Assembly: GCF_030286555.1 (NCBI RefSeq)
Contig: NZ_JASVWF010000006.1
Location: 310,001-374,000, forward strand
Source of the DNA: Actinomycetospora termitidis
GTDB lineage: Bacteria; Actinomycetota; Actinomycetes; Mycobacteriales; Pseudonocardiaceae
DNA length: 64,000 bases
Direction of reading: 5' to 3'
Below, piece by piece: positions 1 through 7,721 of this stretch. A program made the position numbers and the translations under genes. The notes under the pieces were generated by a model that had not been told where the DNA came from, did not search any database, and saw nothing but the letters and a program-made list of their open reading frames with translations. The stretch's first letter is position 1. Each line of letters opens with the position of its first letter.

Positions 1-254
1 TCGCTCGCCCCGGCCTTGGGGACGAAGCGCTTCTGGGCGGCCTGCTTCGTGACGCCCATGCTCCTCCCGATGTCGGTCCAGGAGGCACCGGAGCGGCGGG
101 CGCGGTCGACGAAGTGGCCGATGAGGTGATCGGCCACCTCGCCGAGGTGCTCGCCGGCCAGCACGGCGTCGGAGAGCTGCTCGAGCGGTTCGTCGTGGAC
201 CGAGGTGATGGCGGAGATGAGGTCGTCCAGGCGGACGTTGACCGGCGACGTCAT
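1..254 (-). CDS. HTH / Clp N-domain-associated protein, N-terminal part (cut by window edge)
   Basis: Only the first 84 residues are visible; the gene runs off the left edge. They contain SWTDIGRSMGVTKQAAQKRF (about residues 58-77), a helix-turn-helix signature I recognise from actinobacterial proteins that carry this HTH followed by Clp N-terminal (ClpC N-like) repeats. Such proteins are usually annotated as 'ATP-dependent Clp protease ATP-binding subunit' although they lack the AAA modules, so a DNA-binding or Clp-adaptor role is inference. The ATG at 252-254 lies 7 nt after a TACGGT -10 candidate, suggesting a leaderless transcript, and a 9-bp inverted repeat overlaps the promoter, suggesting autoregulation. 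The C-terminal domains cannot be checked here. Confidence 0.7.
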   Translation of the reverse strand, partial: MTSPVNVRLDDLISAITSVHDEPLEQLSDAVLAGEHLGEVADHLIGHFVDRARRSGASWTDIGRSMGVTKQAAQKRFVPKAGAS

Positions 255-257
255 GCG

Positions 258-293
258 TCTACCGTAGGTTGACGCCGGGGACAACGTCAACCT
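258..293 (-). promoter_or_regulatory. Promoter and operator of the Clp-N/HTH gene
   Basis: AGGTTGACG (266-274) and CGTCAACCT (285-293) form a perfect 9-bp inverted repeat with a 10-nt spacer. Read on the minus strand, TTGACG (-35) and TACGGT (-10) are separated by 18 nt, and the first base of the start codon falls 7 nt after the -10. The operator arms overlap the -35 and sit just upstream of the -10, as expected for a repressor or an autoregulator. The binder is not known; the HTH of the adjacent protein is the obvious candidate. Confidence 0.55.
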
Positions 294-306
294 TGGGTGG
301 ACGACA

Positions 307-351
307 CGAACGGCCCGTTCGCAGCGTCTATGCGCGCGAGAGTGCCGTTCG
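307..351 (-). terminator. Hairpin terminator / palindromic repeat, copy 1
   Basis: CGAACGGC...TCGC (307-322) pairs with GCGAGAG...CCGTTCG (336-351) around a loop. It lies 6 nt past the stop of the acyltransferase at 358, so it can act as its terminator. Its loop and right arm are almost identical to those of the hairpin at 57764-57814, so it belongs to a dispersed repeat family. Confidence 0.5.
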
Positions 352-357
352 CTCAGG

Positions 358-1143
358 TCAGGGCGACACCGGCCCCGGCACGTGGACGTACGGCTCGATC
401 CGCTCGAAGTGCTTCCCGCCGATCGGCCGCTTCGCCACCGCCGGGCTCCCGGCGTAGAGGTACCCGGCGTGGGGGAGGTCGCCCTTGATCACCGAGCCCA
501 TCGCGACGAGGCAGCGGTCCGGCACGGTCGTCCCGGGCACGACGACGACGTTGCTGCTGAGCAGGGTCCGCACCCCGACCGCGACCGGGCGGGGCAGCTG
601 CACGTTCTCCTCGACGTCGACCCCGTGGGTGATCACCGTCGAGCGCACCCCGGCGAACGAGCTGTACTCGCCCATCGACAGGCCGCCGCTGACGTCCAGG
701 TAGTGCCGGCTCATGATCGCGGCGTGGCGGCCCATGACGAAGGTGCCGGGGCGGTCGTCGGTCGGGTCGTAGCGCTGGTAGGCGGGCGCGGCGCTGATCC
801 AGTTCCACTGCAGCACCCCGGCGCCCTCCTCGAAGCGCAGGAGCCGGACCGAGCGGACGACGGTGCCCGCCCCGATCCGCGCCTCCGGTCCCAGGTCGAG
901 CAGCCCGACGCGCATCAGCAGGCACGGCGAGACGCGCGCGGTCGGGGCGACGCGGTGCCCCAGACGGCGGAGCAGGAAGTTCTTCGCCCGCGAGGCGGGC
1001 AGCACCCCGACGGCCAGGACGAGCAGGGTCCGGACGGCGCCCGGAGCGGGCGGCAGGGGTCCCCTCACCGGGTGACTCGGCCGCTGTGTTACGCCGTTCG
1101 GAGCAGTGCTCGGGGATGCTGGGGTCTCGGACGAGAGGGTCAT
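358..1143 (-). CDS. Left-handed beta-helix (hexapeptide) acyltransferase, polysaccharide O-acetylation type
   Basis: 261 aa. A disordered Pro/Ser-rich N-terminus and a short hydrophobic stretch (about 37-50) precede hexapeptide-repeat sequence from about residue 80 to 235. His173 in ITHGVDVEEN is in the position of the catalytic His of such acetyltransferases, and AGSPAVAKRP near the end is the family's usual terminal coil. The protein resembles the acyltransferase at 12946-13626 (THxVDVE, AGSPA). Its ATG overlaps the stop of the upstream WcaF-like gene by 1 nt (TGATG), so the two are translationally coupled. Role inferred: O-acetylation of an exopolysaccharide unit. The acyl donor and acceptor cannot be read from the sequence. 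Confidence 0.75.
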   Translation of the reverse strand: MTLSSETPASPSTAPNGVTQRPSHPVRGPLPPAPGAVRTLLVLAVGVLPASRAKNFLLRRLGHRVAPTARVSPCLLMRVGLLDLGPEARIGAGTVVRSVRLLRFEEGAGVLQWNWISAAPAYQRYDPTDDRPGTFVMGRHAAIMSRHYLDVSGGLSMGEYSSFAGVRSTVITHGVDVEENVQLPRPVAVGVRTLLSSNVVVVPGTTVPDRCLVAMGSVIKGDLPHAGYLYAGSPAVAKRPIGGKHFERIEPYVHVPGPVSP

Positions 1144-1883
1144 CAGAAGCGCTCCCCGATCACGGAGGCCCGCGGGGCGCCGTAGATGGCCCCGGGAGGG
1201 ACGTCGCGGTCGATGACGGTGTTCGGGGTGACGATGCACGAGCGCCCGATCCGCACCCCCCGCAGCACGATGCAGCGGGTGGTCACCCACGCGCCGTCCT
1301 CGACGACGACCGGCGCGGTGACGACCCCCATGTGCCGACGGTCGTGCGACCCCGTCGTCACGAAGGTCTCCTGGGACAGGACGACGTCGGAGCGCAGGAT
1401 CACGAGGTCGCGGTTGGAGATCCAGACGCCCTCGCCGATCCAGCACCGGTCGCCGACGTGCAGGTTCCACGGGAACCGCACGCGCACCCGCGGGCGGATG
1501 ATCACATCGGCGCCGATCTCCGCTCCGAACAGGCGCAGCACCCGGGCGCGCAGCCGCGACGAGGGCTGCAGCGAGTTCGTGACCAGCAGCCGCTGCACGA
1601 CCCACCACAGGAACACCAGCCAGCTCGGTCGGGCCCGCGGGTCGTCGAGCGGCGGGACCTCGTTGAGGTCGACGACGGGGACTTCGCGACCGGCCGTCGT
1701 GGCGGCTCCTGTGCCGCTGGACGTCAGCATGGCCGCACTGCTGACACCGGGCCCGGAGGCAGCCGCGACCGCCGCCGCCCGCGCGATGCGGGTCCGCCGG
1801 TCCAGGCCGCCCTGCTGGGTCGGCATCTCCGGGACCAGTTCGGTGCCCGGCCGCACGGCCGTCGGGCCGTCGGGGCTGGTCAT
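1143..1883 (-). CDS. WcaF-like exopolysaccharide acetyltransferase with a repeat-derived N-terminal extension
   Basis: 246 aa. Residues about 88-246 match the WcaF type: LFGAEIGADVIIRPRVRVRF, PWNLHVGDRCWIGEGVWI, TGSHD with the catalytic-type His180, VEDGAWV, then a terminal YGAPRASVIGER coil. WcaF-type enzymes acetylate sugars of colanic-acid-like polymers. The first 85 residues are disordered and include VSSAAMLTSSGTGAATT (about 47-63), encoded by a 52-nt palindromic repeat whose other copy is inside the gene at 53069-54856. The extension therefore looks like an insertion into a permissive terminus. The start at 1883 (ATG) is the most upstream; a shorter start after the repeat cannot be excluded. 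It is divergent from the SGNH gene, 32 bp away. Confidence 0.75.
   Translation of the reverse strand: MTSPDGPTAVRPGTELVPEMPTQQGGLDRRTRIARAAAVAAASGPGVSSAAMLTSSGTGAATTAGREVPVVDLNEVPPLDDPRARPSWLVFLWWVVQRLLVTNSLQPSSRLRARVLRLFGAEIGADVIIRPRVRVRFPWNLHVGDRCWIGEGVWISNRDLVILRSDVVLSQETFVTTGSHDRRHMGVVTAPVVVEDGAWVTTRCIVLRGVRIGRSCIVTPNTVIDRDVPPGAIYGAPRASVIGERF
1696..1747 (-). repeat. 52-nt palindromic element inside a coding sequence, copy 1
   Basis: Read on the minus strand this 52-nt segment is 48/52 identical to 54637-54688 (plus strand). It contains perfect 7-bp arms GTCAGCA / TGCTGAC around a 9-nt loop. Both copies are read in the same frame and give nearly the same peptide (VS-N/S-AAMLTSS-D/G-TGAATT), although the host genes are unrelated. 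Confidence 0.8.
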
Positions 1884-1915
1884 GGGCGCTCCAGATCGAT
1901 GAGGGGGGAGACCGG

Positions 1916-2659
1916 GTGAACCGGTACACGTGGCAGGTCGGGCAGTACTGGCGCCGGCTCCGGCCGGGGACGCGGCGCGGCGTGACGATCGGGGCGGCCG
2001 CGCTGGTCGTCGTGCTGGTCGTGGTCGTGGTGCTCGGCGTGGTGGTGCGGTGGAACGACGTCGGCACCACCGCCGACGCGACCGACCGCGGCGCGACGGT
2101 GGCCGTCATCGGCGACTCGATCTCGCAGGGCACGAAGCTCGGCGGGCTCGGCCGCGCGAACTGGACGAGCATCGTCGGGGCGTCGCGCGGCTGGAAGGTC
2201 ACCGACGTGGCGGTCGGCGGCACCGGCTACGCGTACGCGTCGCCCGGGACGCAGACCTTCGCGGCGGGCCAGCTCGAGCGCGCGGTCGCGGCCGGGCCGG
2301 GCACCGTCGTCGTGCAGGGGTCGCGCAACGACGGGCTCACCCCGTTGCCGCAGGTGTCCGCGGCGGCCGCCGACCTGTACCGGCAGCTGCAGGAGCGGCT
2401 GCCCGGCGTCCGGTTGATCGTCATCGGCCCGGTGTGGTCCGACGGCACGATCACGCCGAGTCTCGAGGCGCTGAGCGACGCGGTCCGCAACCCCGCCCTC
2501 GCGGCCGGGGCGACCTACATCGACCCGATCCGCGAGAACTGGTTCGCGACGGCGGCGGGCGCGCAGCCGCCGGTGATCGCCTCCGACGGCGTGCACCCGA
2601 GCGACGCCGGCCACCGGCTGATCGCCGAGAAGGTGCTCCGGGCCCTGGAGCGTGGCTGA
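1916..2659 (+). CDS. Membrane-anchored SGNH/GDSL hydrolase, polysaccharide-locus type (paralogue 1)
   Basis: 247 aa. One N-terminal transmembrane segment (about 23-45) follows a basic cytoplasmic end, so the catalytic domain is outside the membrane. SGNH blocks are present: GDS with nucleophile Ser68, Gly in block II (GGTGYAY, about 101-107), Asn138 in GSRND, and Asp224-x-x-His227 in SDGVHPSD. The GTG start has a GGGGGGAG ribosome site just upstream. The paralogue at 48918-49667 has the same plan and lies inside locus C. A role as an O-acetyl or acyl esterase acting on the exported glycan is an inference from that context. SGNH proteins can also be acyltransferases. Confidence 0.8.
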   Translation: MNRYTWQVGQYWRRLRPGTRRGVTIGAAALVVVLVVVVVLGVVVRWNDVGTTADATDRGATVAVIGDSISQGTKLGGLGRANWTSIVGASRGWKVTDVAVGGTGYAYASPGTQTFAAGQLERAVAAGPGTVVVQGSRNDGLTPLPQVSAAAADLYRQLQERLPGVRLIVIGPVWSDGTITPSLEALSDAVRNPALAAGATYIDPIRENWFATAAGAQPPVIASDGVHPSDAGHRLIAEKVLRALERG

Positions 2660-2665
2660 CACGGC

Positions 2666-3463
2666 TCAGCGCTTCCGCAGGAAGACCATCAGCGTGGCGC
2701 CGGCCGCCGACGGCAGCACCTTGTTCACCCCGAGCAGGGCCCGCATCGCCGTCGTCGAGCCGCCGACGTAGGCCGGCTCGGCGCTCATCGCGTACACGTG
2801 GTGGTCGAAGCGGTGCTCGGGGAACCAGCGCCGGATCGCCTCGCGCGAGTTGAGCTCGTAGGCGACCGGGAAGGTGTCGCGCTCCTGCTTCGCGGGCTGC
2901 AGGCGGCGCAGCGCCCGGTGGTGCAGCACGTTCGGCACCAGGCGGGCGCTCATCCCGACGACGCCCCACTTCCGTGGCGTCCGCGCGCAGAGCCATCCGC
3001 CGGGGCGCAGCACGCGGTCGACCTCGGCGGCGAGCACCTCCGGGTTCGCGACGTGCTCGAAGGTCCAGTTCGACACGATCATGTCGACGGAGGCGTCGGC
3101 GAGCGGGAACGTGGCGTCGGGGTCGTAGACCTCGGCGCGGGTCAGGGCCGGGTTCTCGCGGACGGCCGGGTCGACGTCGAGCCCGACGAGCTCCGCGCAC
3201 CGCGGTCGCAGGCGCTGCAGTTCGCGGCGCGCCGGCACCGGGTCCTCCAGGAACTTCCCGCGCCCGGCACCGAGGTCGACCACGGTGTCGGTCGGGCGCA
3301 TCAGCGCGTTCACGCGGAAGTAGAACTCGACGGTGCCGTCGAGGCGGGTGAACCCGCCCGCCCCGTACTCGGGGAACACCCGGGCCATCGGGGTCTCCCC
3401 GACGACGGGGTGCGGCGCGGCCTGCGCGGGCGCGGCGGTGGGTCGCTGCTCGAGGGTGGTCAT
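2666..3463 (-). CDS. Class I SAM-dependent methyltransferase
   Basis: 265 aa. Motif I is VVDLGAGRGKF (about 61-71). An acidic loop LVGLDVDP follows, then SNWTFEHV and the post-motif LRPGGWLCARTPR, all typical of Methyltransf_11/25-type enzymes. It is the last gene of the minus-strand locus A operon and overlaps the polymerase upstream by 4 nt. Target not determinable; methylation of a glycan precursor or terminal sugar is the likely role from context. The end faces the SGNH gene, with only 6 nt between the two stops. Confidence 0.75.
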   Translation of the reverse strand: MTTLEQRPTAAPAQAAPHPVVGETPMARVFPEYGAGGFTRLDGTVEFYFRVNALMRPTDTVVDLGAGRGKFLEDPVPARRELQRLRPRCAELVGLDVDPAVRENPALTRAEVYDPDATFPLADASVDMIVSNWTFEHVANPEVLAAEVDRVLRPGGWLCARTPRKWGVVGMSARLVPNVLHHRALRRLQPAKQERDTFPVAYELNSREAIRRWFPEHRFDHHVYAMSAEPAYVGGSTTAMRALLGVNKVLPSAAGATLMVFLRKR

Positions 3464-4989
3464 CGCGGGTCTCCGGTGAGGGCGGGAGCCGGGGACGGCT
3501 CGTCGTCAGGAAGGGGGTCGGGGAGGGGAGCGCGGCGCGAGAGCAGCCAGAGCAGGCCGACCATCACGACGATCCGGGACATGGCCTGCAGCAGGGATCC
3601 GCGCAGGAGGATGAACTCGTAGCCCGCGATCGCGGGGACGAGGACGGCGGCGAGCGGGGTGCGTCCGGAGAGGGATCCGGAGAGGGCCAGGAGGCGGGCG
3701 CGGATCAGCGAGTCGTCCAGGCGGCGGGCGACGACCCCGGCCGCGCCGAGGAACGCGATCACCCCGACCCACCCGAAGTCGATCCATCCCTCCGCCCACA
3801 GCGGGGAGTCGAGGTTGGTGAACTTGAAGCCGATCTGGTGGGCGATGAGGACCGTCGTGTTCTCCGGCTTGTCGGTCCAGATCGCCCGGGGGAACCAGAA
3901 CAGCACGTCGCCGAGGAGCTGCTCGCCGAAGGAGAAGCCCTGGGCGTCGGTGACCCGCAGCGCGATCCCGACGTCGGTCACCGATCCGTAGTCCGTCTTG
4001 GCCAGGACGTAGTCGACGGGGTTCGAGAAGTCGTTGTAGTGCACGTTGTACTGGCGCGCGGTCGACTCGCTGACCCGCCAGGCGTCGAGGTAGGGGAAGA
4101 CGACGAGCGAGGCCATCGCGAACCCGGTGACGAACGCGGCGAGCATCAGCGGGCGCGCGGTGCGCCGCCAGAGGTAGAGCACCCCGAGGATCACGGTGAA
4201 CGCCCAGAACCGGGAGTTCGAGATCGGGTTGTTGATCAGCAGGTTCATGCCGAGCAGCAGGGCGAACAGCACCTGGTTGGACACCGCCCGGCGCAGGACC
4301 CGGTCGTCGACGAGCAGCTTGCCCAGCGTCAGCAGCGCGATGTACGGCAGGACGTTCGCGACGGTCGCGAGGCTCCCGCCGACGGCGTCGCCGGTCGCGG
4401 ACGCCAGCAGGCCCTGGTCGGACAGGCTGTCGGTGACCGCCTCGCGGCTGGACAGCAGGGCGGAGGGGCCGCCGAGGATCAGGACGAACAGCGGCGACGC
4501 CGCGACCGAGCCCCAGCCGAGCAGCAGGACGCGGCGGGGGGCGAAGAAGCGGCGGGGGAGGCCGGTGCCGGGTCCGCTGGTGGGCCGCACCCGCGACCCG
4601 ACGTCGAAACAGACCATCCCGACCAGCAGCACGAGCGCCTGCAACAGCTGCTCGTCGCGGGTGAGCGTGACCCCGAGCGGGTTCGAGTCGGCCAGGGCCT
4701 GGGTCAGGCCGGCCACCGCGATCCAGCAGTAGGTGAAGATCCAGAAGCCGATCGTCAGCCACTGCGGGCGGGCCTGCCACATCAGGCCGAGCAGCCGCAC
4801 CGCGCTGTAGACGACGGCGACCGCGAACAGCAGCGCCGGCACGCCCAGGGTCGGCTGGGCCCCGAGGACGGGGACGAAGAACAGCGCCGTCGGGATCGCG
4901 AGCAGCCCGACGAAGCACAGCAGCGGCACCAGGAACTGCACGCCGGTGAGGGGGACCGGCGCGAAGCTCGGTGCGTCGAGGCGCCTCAC
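3460..4989 (-). CDS. O-antigen polymerase-like (Wzy) oligosaccharide repeat-unit polymerase
   Basis: 509 aa, almost all hydrophobic, with roughly 10-12 predicted membrane helices and a large extracytoplasmic loop around residues 300-370. That loop carries LFWFPRAIWTDKPENT, a PR-x-W-x-x-KP motif I know from oligosaccharide repeat-unit (Wzy) polymerases. The GTG start at 4989 overlaps the stop of the lipoprotein gene (GTGA). With a flippase two genes upstream this supports Wzx/Wzy-type assembly of a polymer on the outer face of the membrane. Polymerases diverge strongly, so substrate and linkage are unknown. Confidence 0.75.
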   Translation of the reverse strand: MRRLDAPSFAPVPLTGVQFLVPLLCFVGLLAIPTALFFVPVLGAQPTLGVPALLFAVAVVYSAVRLLGLMWQARPQWLTIGFWIFTYCWIAVAGLTQALADSNPLGVTLTRDEQLLQALVLLVGMVCFDVGSRVRPTSGPGTGLPRRFFAPRRVLLLGWGSVAASPLFVLILGGPSALLSSREAVTDSLSDQGLLASATGDAVGGSLATVANVLPYIALLTLGKLLVDDRVLRRAVSNQVLFALLLGMNLLINNPISNSRFWAFTVILGVLYLWRRTARPLMLAAFVTGFAMASLVVFPYLDAWRVSESTARQYNVHYNDFSNPVDYVLAKTDYGSVTDVGIALRVTDAQGFSFGEQLLGDVLFWFPRAIWTDKPENTTVLIAHQIGFKFTNLDSPLWAEGWIDFGWVGVIAFLGAAGVVARRLDDSLIRARLLALSGSLSGRTPLAAVLVPAIAGYEFILLRGSLLQAMSRIVVMVGLLWLLSRRAPLPDPLPDDEPSPAPALTGDPR

Positions 4990-5672
4990 GACGCCCAGCT
5001 CTCGTGCAGCGTGACCAGGGGACCGCCCGCGCGCAGGGAGAAGAACTCCCAGCCGGGGATGGTGCCGCGGGAGTCCGCGATCGCCGGGTCGGTGACCGTC
5101 GTGACGGTGCCGTCGGGCAGGTGGATCACGGCCGAGGGTCCGCCGTCGAGGTCGATCGAGACGGTGTACTGCGTGCCGTCCTGGGCCAGGGCCAGGGGAC
5201 CGTTGCGCAGCGGCGTCAGCGTGGTGCCGGTGGCGGTGCCGTAGATCCACCGGGTCGCGCCGATGACGAAGTGGCAGTTCGTGTCCGAGACGGGGCGCGC
5301 GGTCCAGGTCGCGAGGCACAGCGACGCGGCCGTGGGGTCGCCCGGGCCGAGGGCGAAGCGCGCGCCGATCGTGCGCACGGGGCGGCCGAGCGGCTGGGTC
5401 AGGTAGACCGCCCCGGCGCCCTCGACGTTGCCGACGGCGGCCCCGTTCTCGACGGTGGGCGTGGCCGGGACGCCGAGGTTGGTGACGTCCAGGCGGACGC
5501 CCTCGTCGCCGGCCGCGGGGAGCGGTCCGTCGGGGTGGCGGCCCCACAGGGTGCGCAGGTTCGGCCCGGTCTGCGCCGCGGCGGGCATCGAACGGACCGG
5601 CGACGAGCAGGCGGCCAGCGGGACCGCCGCCGTGGCGAGGGCGAGGCCGCCGAGGAACGTGCGGCGGTTCAT
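4986..5672 (-). CDS. Tat-type lipoprotein of the polysaccharide loci (paralogue 1)
   Basis: 228 aa. NRRTFLGG followed by a hydrophobic stretch and LAAC (Cys22) gives a twin-arginine signal with a lipobox, so the mature protein is lipid-anchored outside the membrane. The mature part is beta-rich, with the conserved pieces PDGPLPAAGDEGV, YLTQPLGRPVRTIGARFALG, HLPDG and a final WEFF...ESW. Two paralogues (17856-18566, 51137-51850) share all of these and also sit in polysaccharide operons. I do not recognise a named family. A carbohydrate-binding or chain-handling jelly-roll fold is inference. It overlaps both neighbours by 4 nt, between flippase and polymerase. Confidence 0.8.
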   Translation of the reverse strand: MNRRTFLGGLALATAAVPLAACSSPVRSMPAAAQTGPNLRTLWGRHPDGPLPAAGDEGVRLDVTNLGVPATPTVENGAAVGNVEGAGAVYLTQPLGRPVRTIGARFALGPGDPTAASLCLATWTARPVSDTNCHFVIGATRWIYGTATGTTLTPLRNGPLALAQDGTQYTVSIDLDGGPSAVIHLPDGTVTTVTDPAIADSRGTIPGWEFFSLRAGGPLVTLHESWAS

Positions 5673-6916
5673 CGGACGACGACCTCCTGGGGACGGGGGA
5701 GCGGGGCACGTTCGGCGACGACGGCCATGACGACGAGCGAGACCGCGCCGGCCGTCGTCATGCCCCAGGCCAGGCCGTCGACGCCGGCGAGGAGCAGGCC
5801 GAGGGCGGCGCCGGCGACGACGCCGGTGGTGGTCACGAGCTGCGCTCCGACCAGGGCCCGGGGCCGGCGCAGGCCGCGCAGGCGGGCGTGGAAGGGCACG
5901 GTGAGCCCGGCGAGCACGCTCTGGATCGCCACCGGGATCACGAGGGCGGCGAACGCGGTGTACTGCGGGAACAGCAGGTCGAGCAGGACGTGGCGCAGCG
6001 GGATCGCGGCGAGCACGACCAGTCCCAGCGCGGCCATCGCGACGAGGGCGACGGTGCGGAAGCGGTCGACGGCGGCCCGGTCCGCGGCCTTGCGGGCGAA
6101 GGCGGGCGTGAGCAGGAGGAGCAGCGCGGCCATGAACGTCACCGGCGGCTGGTAGACGAGGAGCTGGACTGCGCGCAGGCCGGCGGCGTCGGTCGTGGTG
6201 AGCAGCAGACCCGCGAGGAGCAGGACGATGTAGACCTGGCTCTGGCCGACGACCGCGACGACGGTGAACCACCCGGACAGGTACCGGCTCTCGCGCAGCC
6301 AGGTGCGGGGGCCGGTCGGCCGACGGAGTCCGAGGACCGGGAGCACGGCGACCGCGGCCAGCGCACCGACCCCCCACGCCGCGGCGAGGGACGCGACCGA
6401 CCAGGTCCCGCCGACGGCGATGCCGATCAGCGCCACCGCCTGGACCGTCGCCCACGTCGCGTCGACCGCGAGGGCCTTCGTCGGGGTGGAGCGGGAGAAG
6501 AAGACGTACCGCCCGGCGTCGGCGACGAGAGCGCCCGGGACCCACGGGGCGAAGGCGACGAGCCAGGTGAGCGGGCCGCCGACGACCTCCCCGACCGCGA
6601 GCAGCACCAGGGCGCCCAGCACCCCGAGGACCGCGGCCGCGCCGAGAGAGGACGCGGCGAGGTGGCGCCGCCGGTGCTCGTCGGTGACCGTCGGGAGGTG
6701 CGCGAGCAGCGGTTCCCCGACGAACGCGCGGATGCCGGCGGAGTAGATGGTGACGACGGCGTAGGCGACGACGAAGAAGCCGAACCCGTCCGGCGCGAGC
6801 ACGACCGACGCGATGAACGCGGTGAGGTAGTTCGTGCCCGAGCTGAGGACCTGGTCGGCGACACCGGCGAGGACCTTGCCCGCCCGCCCACCGCTCCGCT
6901 GTTGCTGCGCTAGCAC
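5669..6916 (-). CDS. Wzx/MurJ-like polysaccharide flippase (paralogue 1)
   Basis: 415 aa with about 12 hydrophobic segments in the arrangement of polysaccharide exporters of the MOP superfamily. It is clearly paralogous to 13623-14897: both begin with GVADQ(V/L)(L/V)SS-x-x-NYLTAF and contain GEPLLAHLPT near residue 60-70 and QLLV(Y/F)QPPVTF in the middle. Expected role: moving undecaprenyl-linked repeat units across the membrane. It is the first gene of the operon flippase-lipoprotein-polymerase-methyltransferase. The GTG start at 6916 has a GGGGGGAGGGG ribosome site directly upstream. Confidence 0.8.
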   Translation of the reverse strand: MLAQQQRSGGRAGKVLAGVADQVLSSGTNYLTAFIASVVLAPDGFGFFVVAYAVVTIYSAGIRAFVGEPLLAHLPTVTDEHRRRHLAASSLGAAAVLGVLGALVLLAVGEVVGGPLTWLVAFAPWVPGALVADAGRYVFFSRSTPTKALAVDATWATVQAVALIGIAVGGTWSVASLAAAWGVGALAAVAVLPVLGLRRPTGPRTWLRESRYLSGWFTVVAVVGQSQVYIVLLLAGLLLTTTDAAGLRAVQLLVYQPPVTFMAALLLLLTPAFARKAADRAAVDRFRTVALVAMAALGLVVLAAIPLRHVLLDLLFPQYTAFAALVIPVAIQSVLAGLTVPFHARLRGLRRPRALVGAQLVTTTGVVAGAALGLLLAGVDGLAWGMTTAGAVSLVVMAVVAERAPLPRPQEVVVR

Positions 6917-7250
6917 GACCCCTCCCCCCGAAGGCCTCCGACTGGGCCGACGCTACGGGGATAGCGCCTGAACGGCGCAGTGCGTTACGCCTATCGGACT
7001 ATGAGTAGCGGAGGAACCCGCTGGAGGGGGTGACGGGCTGGGCTGATCGGGGCCGGCGCCGAGAGGTACGTGAGGCACGTTCGTGGGCCCTCGGAGGTGC
7101 CTCATGTACCTCTCGAGGCGGCCGTGGTCTGCGCGCCGACCATCGGGCTCACCTTGTCGCGGGTTCTCGCGGCCCGCCGTCCACCTTGTCGCGGGGAATC
7201 ACAGCGACAACCTGGGCGGGGCGAGGAAGGAGTCCGCGACAGGGTGGCCG
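6917..7250. other. Intergenic region upstream of locus A, with hairpin and short repeats
   Basis: 334 bp without a convincing gene. The left part must hold the promoter of the locus A operon (minus strand), but no clear -35/-10 pair stands out. GAGAGGTACGTGAGGCAC (7061-7078) pairs with 7097-7114 (17 of 18 positions) and could terminate transcription from the gene at 7251. CACCTTGTCGCGGG occurs twice (7150-7163, 7182-7195), with an inverted near-copy at 7233-7245. Confidence 0.5.
7061..7114. terminator. Long hairpin downstream of the SnoaL-like gene
   Basis: 18-nt arms with one mismatch and an 18-nt loop. It lies about 140 nt after the stop at 7251 on the minus strand. There is no T-run, which is normal for actinobacterial hairpin terminators. 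A regulatory stem in the leader of locus A is the alternative. Confidence 0.45.
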
Positions 7251-7721
7251 TCAGTTCTGCGACGGGTGCGGACGAGGGATCGGGCACTCGAGGTGGTAGC
7301 CGCGGGCGGTGTAGTCGAAGCCGTCGAGGGCGAGCTCGCGGCGGTTCGGGTCGACGGGCGACGCGTAGTACGCCCGGATCTCGGCGATCAGCCCGGACTC
7401 CCGGTCGAAGACGTACCACTCGTCCCCGCGCAGGATCGTGCCCTCGGCCGTCTTGTAGTGCGTCCACTCGATGACCGCCTGCGCGCTCGCGGGGTCGGCG
7501 AGCAGCCGGTCGACCGTCCACGCCGAGCCGAGGGTCGCGACCCGGTGCGCCCAGTTCTCCGCGATCGTCCGCGACCCGCGCCAGGCCCCGCCGTACATCC
7601 CGGGCGGGAAGTAGTGGACGGCGTCCGGGGTGAAACAGGCGACCATGCCCTCGACGTCGGCGTCGTTGCAGCCGTCGAAGTAGCGCCGGATCAGGGCATC
7701 CATGTGCTCCGCGGTGAGCAT
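7251..7721 (-). CDS. SnoaL/NTF2-like protein
   Basis: 156 aa. The opening ALIRRYFDGCNDADVEGMVA, then CFTPDAVHYFP, RTIAENW and a later ILRGDEWYVFD...GLIAEIRAYY are the cone-shaped NTF2/SnoaL pattern. Such proteins act as small-molecule isomerases, hydrolases or cyclases, or only bind ligands, so the reaction is unknown. It is transcribed on the minus strand downstream of the TetR gene at 7847-8353, with a 125-bp gap, and may be regulated by it. Confidence 0.65.
   Translation of the reverse strand: MLTAEHMDALIRRYFDGCNDADVEGMVACFTPDAVHYFPPGMYGGAWRGSRTIAENWAHRVATLGSAWTVDRLLADPASAQAVIEWTHYKTAEGTILRGDEWYVFDRESGLIAEIRAYYASPVDPNRRELALDGFDYTARGYHLECPIPRPHPSQN

Noticed and set aside
7150..7245. A short CRISPR-like array
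   Set aside because: Only two direct copies of a 14-mer plus one inverted near-copy, irregular spacing, no cas genes.
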